A DNA stretch of 41,672 bases from assembly GCF_026586665.1 (NCBI RefSeq), contig NZ_JAODIY010000006.1, forward strand, positions 60,148-101,819, in the 5' to 3' direction. Source of the DNA: Halovenus rubra. Its GTDB lineage: Archaea > Halobacteriota > Halobacteria > Halobacteriales > Haloarculaceae. Both the position numbers and the translations under genes were made by a program. Positions 35,492 through 41,672 of the stretch are shown here, piece by piece. Below the pieces are notes generated by a model. It did no database searches. It was not told the origin of the DNA and saw nothing but the letters and a program-made list of their open reading frames with translations. Each line of letters starts with the position of its first letter. Within the stretch, counting starts at the first letter, position 1.

Positions 35492-37723
35492 ATGGATTCA
35501 CAACCTGACGTTTCGACCCAGGACACCGATGAACAGACCACGACCCAATGCACGTTCACGCTCGACCCAACCGATTCGGATGTTAGCGATGAGACATCGC
35601 TGACAGAGCCATGGGACTGCCCGCATGCGACACACTCAGACTTCGATCTGTGTCCGTTTCACTTGTCTGTAAGTGAGCGGGAAACAGCGGACATTAGCGA
35701 TGACGACATCGTCGAGTTAGCCGTTGAGAAACTCACAACGGGCACGCCTGCAGAGCGTGAACTTATCGGTACATCACTTCCTGAACTCCCGTTAGGGTAC
35801 CTTGACATCGAAAACACTACCCAACACCCACTTGATCTGCGTCACAGCACGATTCGCGGTGATATAACCGCGGTACAGACTCGGTTCGAAGAACAACTCG
35901 ACGTGCGACACAGCAACGTTGGCGGCTTCATCGCAGACGACGCTCGATTTGAAGATGGGGTCCTTGCAACAGACGCGTCATTTGATGGCGACGTATCTCT
36001 GTTTGAAGCGACCGTGAGCGATGGGAACGCCGAATTCAATAACGCACTGTTTGGTGGACATGTTGATTTCAATGAGGTCACGTTCACCGACGACGTAACG
36101 TTCGCTGACGCCGTGTTTGCAGGCGAATCCTCTTTTGCCGGCGCTGAGTTTCATGGCCGAGCCGCTGAAATCGATGACAAAACCACGTTCGAGAATGCCA
36201 CATTCAACGATGTTGCCAACTTCAAACACGCGAAGTTTGAATCAACCGTGTTTCACAATGTGTCTTTCGACGACGACGCGATATTCACTCATATCGCGGC
36301 TTCAGAATCGCTCCGATTCACTGATGCCGAATTCTCGGCTGATGCTGACTTCCGTGAAGCCACGTTCAATGGCGATGTAAGCTTCGACCAGGTTGTGTTC
36401 GGTGGAGGAGCGCAGTTCACCGGTGCCGAATTCTATGGTGGCGCTGCCGTTGTCACTGACGACGTGACGTTCAGTCACTCAGTGTTCGATGGCGGTACGA
36501 TGTTTGAACACTGTACATTCGGGTACGCAAGCTTTGAACACGCCACGTTCAACGATACTGTCACGTTCGAGCGGAGCGACTTTGCTGAGGACTTGACGTT
36601 CGCTGACGCAGCGTTCCAAGACACGGCAGACTTCGATGAGATTACCGTTAACGGTGACGCGGACTTTGCAACCACGACGTTCCATGCGAACGCTGTGTTT
36701 CGCGGCTCAGAATTCCGCGGCGGCACGAATCATCTTGAAGACGATGTGATTTTCGATGATGCTATGTTCAAAGGCGATGCAGACTTCCATGATGTACTGA
36801 TTTCTTCAGCATCGTTTATGAGAACTGAGTTCTACGGCGATGCGGGCTTTACTGACAGCGAATTTACTAATCGTCTCAACATGGAAGCCGTGTCACTCGG
36901 CACAGACACGTACGTAAACTTCACTGACGCCGTCATGCTTGATGGGTCCATTACCCAACCTAGCGATGGCTGGGTCAGATTCGACTTCACGCAAGCCACC
37001 ATCGGTGACGTCGAACTGGCAGCAGCCACGCAATCAGACCGTCGGGAACTCCTTGATTATTTCCGAATCTGTGATACAGACTTCGACGGGTTTGATTTCT
37101 CTGCACACACCGAATACCTTGACCGGAACGGATGGATACTCCACGAATTTGATTCCGGCGACTACCACGACGGCTACACGGTCTCTATGACGCCTGAAAC
37201 CATCGAACGGACGTATTTAAAGGCCAAGCGAAACGCATCCAATCAAAGTAACATCAAAGCCGCAGGTGAATTCCGCGTGAAACGCCAGCAGAATGCACGA
37301 AGTAAGTTCTTTGCCATTGCACGAGATGGGTCCGAAACTCTCCGAAACCGCGTCCGAAACGGACTGCGTGCCGCTGAGAATTACTTCCTCGGGGTTACAT
37401 GCGGGTACGGACTCCGACTCTATCGAATCGCTGTCGTGTTTATTCTGTTTCCGCTGCTGTCGGCTGGGCTCTTTGCGTTCGGCGGCCCGGTATTCGAGAC
37501 GGATGCTGGACAACTTAGCATTGCTGAAGCTCTCGGCGGTGAAAAGCTCCAAACTCTTGCGCTGAACGTGTACTTCAGTTATATCACGTTCCTCACCATT
37601 GGGTACGGGAACATCGCACCAGACGGCCTCGGCGCGCGCGCTGTCAGTGCGTTGCTTGTATACGCGAACGTGATTCTCGCCGGGCTTGTCCTGTACGCGC
37701 TCATCAAACGGAGCGAAGTATGA
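35492..37723 (+). CDS. Pentapeptide-repeat protein fused to a potassium-channel pore
   Basis: 743 residues. After a short His/Cys stretch (WDCPHATHSDFDLCPFHL, possibly zinc-binding, residues 42-60), residues 115-540 consist of about forty pentapeptide-like units of the form F-x-(D/N)-(A/V)-x with frequent ADF, ATF and AEF, which fold into a right-handed quadrilateral beta helix. Residues 600-743 contain two hydrophobic helices (about 637-665 and 712-735) around a pore loop with the filter T702-I-G-Y-G-N707, the potassium-selectivity signature. Such fusions are known in bacteria and archaea; the helix probably senses or gates. Cytoplasmic placement of the repeat is inferred. Confidence 0.85.
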   Translation: MDSQPDVSTQDTDEQTTTQCTFTLDPTDSDVSDETSLTEPWDCPHATHSDFDLCPFHLSVSERETADISDDDIVELAVEKLTTGTPAERELIGTSLPELPLGYLDIENTTQHPLDLRHSTIRGDITAVQTRFEEQLDVRHSNVGGFIADDARFEDGVLATDASFDGDVSLFEATVSDGNAEFNNALFGGHVDFNEVTFTDDVTFADAVFAGESSFAGAEFHGRAAEIDDKTTFENATFNDVANFKHAKFESTVFHNVSFDDDAIFTHIAASESLRFTDAEFSADADFREATFNGDVSFDQVVFGGGAQFTGAEFYGGAAVVTDDVTFSHSVFDGGTMFEHCTFGYASFEHATFNDTVTFERSDFAEDLTFADAAFQDTADFDEITVNGDADFATTTFHANAVFRGSEFRGGTNHLEDDVIFDDAMFKGDADFHDVLISSASFMRTEFYGDAGFTDSEFTNRLNMEAVSLGTDTYVNFTDAVMLDGSITQPSDGWVRFDFTQATIGDVELAAATQSDRRELLDYFRICDTDFDGFDFSAHTEYLDRNGWILHEFDSGDYHDGYTVSMTPETIERTYLKAKRNASNQSNIKAAGEFRVKRQQNARSKFFAIARDGSETLRNRVRNGLRAAENYFLGVTCGYGLRLYRIAVVFILFPLLSAGLFAFGGPVFETDAGQLSIAEALGGEKLQTLALNVYFSYITFLTIGYGNIAPDGLGARAVSALLVYANVILAGLVLYALIKRSEV

Positions 37724-37797
37724 CCGAAATCCTCATCGTTCACATACCTGCACGCAGTATCAACACATAACACGAAACCCGTACTCCTACTACAACA

Positions 37798-38757
37798 ATG
37801 ACTCAGCCAAATCAGACATATACCGGCGACGTAACGCTCAACGGTGATGAAACGCCACCAGTCGAAGTCACTGGCCCCGAAAATGTCTATCTCAGACACG
37901 ACAGCATCCGCGGAGACCTACAAATCACAAACGCAGAGTATGTATACACCGCTACTCCGGCAGGTGAAACCGTCGAAATTACCGACACAAACACGACTAT
38001 CACCGGCGATATTGAGGATGGGTACGCTGACCCTCAGGGTGTTAGCGGTGACGTTGTGGTTAGCAATGCTGAAGACGTATTCATTGAACACGGCGCTGTT
38101 GAGGGTGACGTACAAATCATCGGCGATGAACAGCGATTTACCACGCAATCTCCCACCCAGACCCCAAGCCTTGGCAGGCACGACACTGTAATTCAGGGCT
38201 GGAAGCGTTCACAGACGGTCCCTGACCCTGACGTTGGCGTAAGTGTTGTCGGCGCTCAAAATACTGTTACAATTCCAGACGTGGAGAATAACTTCGAACT
38301 ATACATCACCGGCGTTGACAACACCGTCAGAGTTGAGGGACACCGGATCACGGCCTCCATTCACTTTATCGGAGCGGACAACACTGTCGAAACCAGTCCG
38401 TACGTGAACACGACCGTGAAAACTGACACCGGAATCGATAATTCTGTCAACACCGATACCATCCCTGTCGAAGATCTGATTGAAACATCAAAGAAAGAAG
38501 CCTACAGCAATGCATTCATCGGCCGGAAAAAGATCATGTATCAACAACCAGCGCCCGAGCAACCACACTGCCCATCGTGCGGTGCGGACGCTGATGCAAT
38601 CATCGAACGATGTCGTGAAGACGCGTGGTTTCTGTTCCGTTATCCGATTTATCACTTCGAAGCCGACGGTGATGTGTACGAATGCGATGAATGTACAACC
38701 ACAGCGTTGAATGACGTATTGCTTACCGAACAAGAACGTAAACAAGCATTCCAGTAG
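37798..38757 (+). CDS. Beta-repeat protein with C-terminal zinc ribbon
   Basis: 319 residues. Residues 1-225 are built of short beta-strand repeats with recurring G-D-(V/L)-x-(V/I/L), NTV and DNTV turns (TGVDNTVRVEG, IGADNTVETSP), which suggests a solenoid or DUF3060-like fold. The C-terminus has C258-P-S-C261 and C296-D-E-C299, a zinc ribbon with a 34-residue insertion. There is no signal peptide, so it is cytoplasmic. It lies 74 bases after the channel gene and shares the repeated-strand style of that protein, so it is probably its partner. I do not recognise the exact family. Confidence 0.65.
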   Translation: MTQPNQTYTGDVTLNGDETPPVEVTGPENVYLRHDSIRGDLQITNAEYVYTATPAGETVEITDTNTTITGDIEDGYADPQGVSGDVVVSNAEDVFIEHGAVEGDVQIIGDEQRFTTQSPTQTPSLGRHDTVIQGWKRSQTVPDPDVGVSVVGAQNTVTIPDVENNFELYITGVDNTVRVEGHRITASIHFIGADNTVETSPYVNTTVKTDTGIDNSVNTDTIPVEDLIETSKKEAYSNAFIGRKKIMYQQPAPEQPHCPSCGADADAIIERCREDAWFLFRYPIYHFEADGDVYECDECTTTALNDVLLTEQERKQAFQ

Positions 38758-38829
38758 CTCTTTTCAGAGAGTGGAGCCGAACGACGACTTGTCTCTTCAA
38801 ATCTCTCTATGCGCCAAAAGTCACCGTCA

Positions 38830-38974
38830 CAGCACGCTTACCATCTGTGACTACATTCAAAATGACCATCTGACCCACGAAGAGGCATGGACGCTCATCA
38901 CGAGAATTAGCCTACATCAGTGCTGGAATAAGAGCCCCTACGGTACCAAGCTCATGAAACAACTCGACAACTAG
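38830..38974 (+). pseudogene. Unidentified short ORF tail
   Basis: A plus frame ending at TAG 38972 reads LTICDYIQNDHLTHEEAWTL then ITRISLHQCWNKSPYGTKL. It has a natural-looking amphipathic pattern but no good start codon of its own (it stays open into the previous gene in another frame). It is probably a gene tail. The rest of 38758-39219 holds no convincing gene. Confidence 0.25.
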
Positions 38975-39219
38975 GGACTCGTGTCCAGATTTGAGATTCG
39001 TTTCGACCAAAGACTGTACTGGTGCTGTGTTTCTCTCTTCATGGATTGTCGCCCGTCAATAAAGTACATAACCGACAGGCCCATGGAATAACGATAGTGG
39101 CCAGAGAAAATCGCCGGTCTGGGGACCACAAAGAGAGTACCGGCGAGTATGACTCTCGGCTGGACATTGCCAACAAACTCATTGACCCGGGAGATAACGA
39201 AGGGGTATTCAGCAGCCGG

Positions 39220-40134
39220 ATGAGCAATGTGGCAAAGCTTCTGTGTGCCTTTGCCCGCAAGCTTGGTGGGGATATTGACGAGGTATCTGACTTGCCATTT
39301 ACCGAGGAATCGGGCACCGACGGGATGCCGGAACAATTGTATGTCCGCCACGACGATGAGATGCTCAACCAGCTGACAAGCTGGCTGTTACAGCGCCAGC
39401 ATATCGGGCTCATCAGCCCCTACGGGACGGGAAAGACGGCACTTCGGGAGATTGCTGCTCGGGACCTTGGCAGTCGTGATGATTTCGTCGTGACGATGAT
39501 TGAGAACCCGAACGCGACGACAGAGCGGGGTCTCTACGAGACGGTCATCACGGGTGCGGACACGGCGGGGTACGAGATTGACACGACCAACTACTCGCAG
39601 ATTCGTGACGGAATTCCCTGGGCAACCGCCGAAACGCGTGAGGCCGTCGGCGAAGTTGTCCGAGCTGCAGCCGACGACGACGTGACCATTCTGCTGATCA
39701 TCGACGAGATTGAGGATTTTCCCGCGGAATTGCTTTCGCCGATGCAGACTGCCGCCGACCTGGGTGTGCGGCTGTTTTTGACTGGAACACCAGACGGAAA
39801 ACGGCGTCTCGCAAAGTTTCGGGACACGCTCGACTCCCGCGTACGCTACTATGAGCGGATTGAGCCGTTTTCGCCAATCGACGTTGCAGAATACATCTCC
39901 CGTTCGTTTGCGTACATGCGAAACGAATCTTACGAGGGACAGAATCCACCCTTATTTACTGCCGACGCGATCCGCCTTATTCACGATCTGACTGATGGAA
40001 ACCCGCGGGGGGTCCGGCTTGAGTGTATGGATCTGTTTGCTCGGGCAGCCTTTGTCTGGCGTCGTTCTGACCGGCCCGTCGAACGGATCAACATCACACC
40101 AGCACTCCGACGCCGCGGGATTTCGATGTCCTGA
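39220..40134 (+). CDS. AAA+ ATPase
   Basis: 304 residues from ATG 39220 (MSNVAKLLCAF); an upstream GTG 39022 would add 66 residues of doubtful quality. Walker A PYGTGKTA (around residues 68-75), Walker B ILLIIDEIEDF, sensor 1 RLFLTGTPDGKRRL, then an EPFSPIDVAEYISRSFAYM helical lid. The pattern is that of STAND/Orc1-like or ExeA-like AAA+ ATPases. After the ATPase core there is TDGNPRGVRLECMDLFARA, a C-terminal winged-helix start. No clear partner is adjacent, so the role (DNA replication, defence or transposition) is open. A further protein-like frame follows at 40125. Confidence 0.7.
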   Translation: MSNVAKLLCAFARKLGGDIDEVSDLPFTEESGTDGMPEQLYVRHDDEMLNQLTSWLLQRQHIGLISPYGTGKTALREIAARDLGSRDDFVVTMIENPNATTERGLYETVITGADTAGYEIDTTNYSQIRDGIPWATAETREAVGEVVRAAADDDVTILLIIDEIEDFPAELLSPMQTAADLGVRLFLTGTPDGKRRLAKFRDTLDSRVRYYERIEPFSPIDVAEYISRSFAYMRNESYEGQNPPLFTADAIRLIHDLTDGNPRGVRLECMDLFARAAFVWRRSDRPVERINITPALRRRGISMS

Positions 40135-40262
40135 GACTTACGCGAGACAGTGATCGTTTTGAACTCAACCTGTCGCGGTCAGGCTGGTTGAAAATTCGAC
40201 AAGAAATCGTCGAGACACAGGGACTGGAGCTGACGGCGTTTGTAAACACGAAAAAACGTTAA
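40125..40262 (+). pseudogene. Possible frameshifted C-terminal extension of the AAA+ ATPase
   Basis: After the ATPase stop at 40134 the neighbouring frame reads DVLRLTRDSDRFELNLSRSG then WLKIRQEIVETQGLELTAFV and NTKKR with TAA at 40260-40262. It overlaps the ATPase end, has no start codon, and looks like a real protein end. It may be the natural C-terminus, lost by a frameshift near 40120, or a small remnant of another gene. Confidence 0.35.
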
Positions 40263-40414
40263 CCACGATAAGGGCCGTCCGGAGTGGATTCATTGGTTAA
40301 CTACCGTTCTTAGGAGGTCAAACCCCCACATCACCACACTATTCAGTCTTCTCTGAACACCACCGCTGGAAGGGTACAAAACTACGAAGTGCCGCCAGCA
40401 GCTACAGCTCAGAT

Positions 40415-41446
40415 ATGGAATCTGTTCGTGAAGAATTTCGTTGGTTTGCAGACTGGGCAGCAGGGACTGCCCCACTGTATGAGGTTCTGGCTAGTCGTAC
40501 GGCAACAGATACACAACTCCTTCGGATTGCCGACGAATCTCCGGACAGCCAGCCGGCTCCAAACCTGCTTTTTGCCGCTGCCCATTATCTTCTGCTTGAT
40601 GATTCTTCACACCGACTCGCAGAGTTCTATCCAACCTGTGTTACGGACCCACGCAGCCCCGACAGAGAGGAGACATTTGAAGCCTTTCGCGATTTCATTA
40701 TGGAAAACGAATCAACAGTCCGGACGCTGATTCAATCACGACGGGTCCAAACAAATGCCGTTGGGCGCTCGGCTCTTCTGTTTCCGGCGTTCAAACAGCT
40801 TGTTGAGAACCATGCGGAACAACCTGTTGCACTTGTCGAAATCGGGAGCAGCGCTGGTCTCAACCTGTATTGGGACAAATACCAGTATCAGTACAACGGG
40901 TATGGAACATACGGGGCGTCTCACTCACCAGTACAAATTGAGTCAGACGTGCGTGGAAACACTGTGCCGCCGTTCTGGCGCTCGGAGCCAGAGATTGCAC
41001 AGCGCGTCGGTATCGACAGTAATCCACTCGATGTGACCGATTCGACTGACGCTGAATGGCTCCGCGCACTGGTCATGCCAGACCAACAGTGGCGAGTTGA
41101 CCGTCTCGACGATGCAATTTCGCTGGTTCGTAATGAACAACCAACCATTGTTGAAGGTAATGCGCTGGATGTCCTTCCTGAGATACTTGCAGACATTCCA
41201 AAAGAGTATGATATCTGTGTGTTCAGCACATTGGTACTGTACCAGTTTGAAACCGAACAGATTGCCTCTCTCCGCCGGCTGTTAAATCGGGCGAGTCAAG
41301 AGCGCACAGTCCACTGGTTATCAGACGTCCCAACTGGTGAACAGACTCCACCTACCTATCGTTCTGTTTCGTTCGATGATGAAATAACAACGCGAGAAAT
41401 TGCTGAGTACAAAGCCCATGGTGAATGGATTCGGTGGCGTGACTGA
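40415..41446 (+). CDS. DUF2332 family protein
   Basis: 343 residues, soluble. The family pattern is clear: FADWAAGTAPLYEVLASRTA at the N-terminus, PAPNLLFAAAHYLLL, the R-R-V-Q-T-N-A-V-G-R motif (about 109-118), and a Rossmann-like VALVEIGSSAGLNLYWDKYQ nucleotide-binding loop at 139-158, then a second DICVFSTLVLYQF strand. The glycine loop and the following acidic residues suggest SAM-type or related nucleotide binding, but no activity is known for DUF2332. It stands alone, with an AT-poor upstream region. Confidence 0.85.
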   Translation: MESVREEFRWFADWAAGTAPLYEVLASRTATDTQLLRIADESPDSQPAPNLLFAAAHYLLLDDSSHRLAEFYPTCVTDPRSPDREETFEAFRDFIMENESTVRTLIQSRRVQTNAVGRSALLFPAFKQLVENHAEQPVALVEIGSSAGLNLYWDKYQYQYNGYGTYGASHSPVQIESDVRGNTVPPFWRSEPEIAQRVGIDSNPLDVTDSTDAEWLRALVMPDQQWRVDRLDDAISLVRNEQPTIVEGNALDVLPEILADIPKEYDICVFSTLVLYQFETEQIASLRRLLNRASQERTVHWLSDVPTGEQTPPTYRSVSFDDEITTREIAEYKAHGEWIRWRD

Positions 41447-41491
41447 CTGAATCCCTGCTTTGCGGTGCTCTATCTTGATTCAGCGAGAGAA

Positions 41492-41559
41492 TCCCGCCCT
41501 TCCCGTGAGTGACGAGTGTTCCGACGCGCTGTCGGAACCGAGGAGCGAACAGGGCGGGA
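41492..41559. repeat. Nested palindrome, IS200/IS605-end-like
   Basis: Outer arms TCCCGCCCT (41492-41500) and AGGGCGGGA (41551-41559) are exact inverted repeats. Inside lies a second perfect hairpin, GTTCCGAC (41518-41525) GCGCT GTCGGAAC (41531-41538). Such hairpins occur at ends of IS200/IS605-type elements in haloarchaea, and a GC-rich outer stem with an inner hairpin would also suit a structured RNA. Confidence 0.55.
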
Positions 41560-41652
41560 GTGAATCGCGTAAGCTCTGTGCAACGAACCACTTGGTTTCT
41601 CCCTGCTGAATACCTCACGTCACAAGAGTTATCTGACTTGGGTATATTAGAT

Positions 41653-41672
41653 ATGGCAAGGCCAAATGGAGT
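41653..41672 (+). CDS. Possible start of a further gene (cut by window edge)
   Basis: ATG 41653 opens a frame (MARPNG) that leaves the window after 6 codons. A box GGGTATATTAG at 41640-41650 is close but too near for a leaderless start, so support is weak. Confidence 0.15.

Overview
The window reads as chromosomal or megaplasmid DNA of a halophilic archaeon (class Halobacteria, Haloarcula-like). Most proteins are acidic (Asp/Glu-rich). Secreted proteins carry twin-arginine/lipobox or Sec signals. AT-rich TATA boxes lie about 25-30 bases upstream of start codons, as expected for leaderless archaeal transcripts. Several families are mainly haloarchaeal, such as an AbrB-PhoU fusion and an oversized PstA. 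No rRNA, tRNA or CRISPR array was seen.

Layout. (1) 1-2.5 kb, minus then plus: two tandem substrate-binding proteins of an iron/siderophore-type ABC importer (one cut by the window edge, one truncated at its N-terminus), a hypothetical protein, and a divergent winged-helix regulator with a clear palindromic operator. (2) 2.5-5.2 kb: gene fragments (transposase end, integrase end, acyl-CoA thioesterase end) around a small membrane protein and an MBL-fold-like protein. (3) 5.28-18.5 kb, plus: the outstanding region, a polymorphic toxin locus. A giant exported protein of about 2,100 residues has two blocks of calcium-binding thrombospondin type 3 repeats, a helical pre-toxin region and a C-terminal nuclease-like tip, followed by its presumed immunity gene. 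Two more orphan toxin-tip/immunity cassettes and one partial-plus-frameshifted cassette follow. All the tips carry a restriction-nuclease-like D...(E/Q)xK motif, and two of the immunity proteins are paralogues that share only their C-terminal halves. The locus is bracketed by a 185-bp direct repeat made of an IS 3' end. (4) 18.5-19.3 kb: a small element with 31-bp inverted ends plus the second copy of the IS end.

(5) 19.3-27 kb, minus: a complete high-affinity phosphate import operon, pstS-pstC-pstA-pstB-phoU-(AbrB-PhoU), with overlapping or nearly touching genes and an AT-rich promoter upstream of pstS. (6) 27.1-29.4 kb, minus: a TnpB-like transposase remnant and a two-gene ABC exporter (DrrA-like ATPase plus ABC-2 permease). 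(7) 29.9-31.6 kb, plus: a DUF4166 protein and a YndJ-like membrane protein, translationally coupled, preceded by a 23-codon ORF.

(8) 31.7-32.0 kb: two direct copies of a 113-bp unit with inverted ends. (9) 32.3-38.8 kb, plus: a second coherent accessory system: a Tat lipoprotein, a membrane-anchored spermidine-synthase-like protein, a DUF2617-like protein, a pentapeptide-repeat protein fused to a potassium-channel pore, and a beta-repeat/zinc-ribbon protein. This resembles bacterial neighbourhoods where an aminopropyltransferase-like protein, an ion channel and DUF2617 occur together, probably in membrane stress or conflict. (10) 39.0-41.7 kb: an AAA+ ATPase, a DUF2332 protein, and a nested palindrome at the right edge that looks like an IS200/IS605-type end.

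Functional calls rest on motif recognition by eye; no database search was possible.
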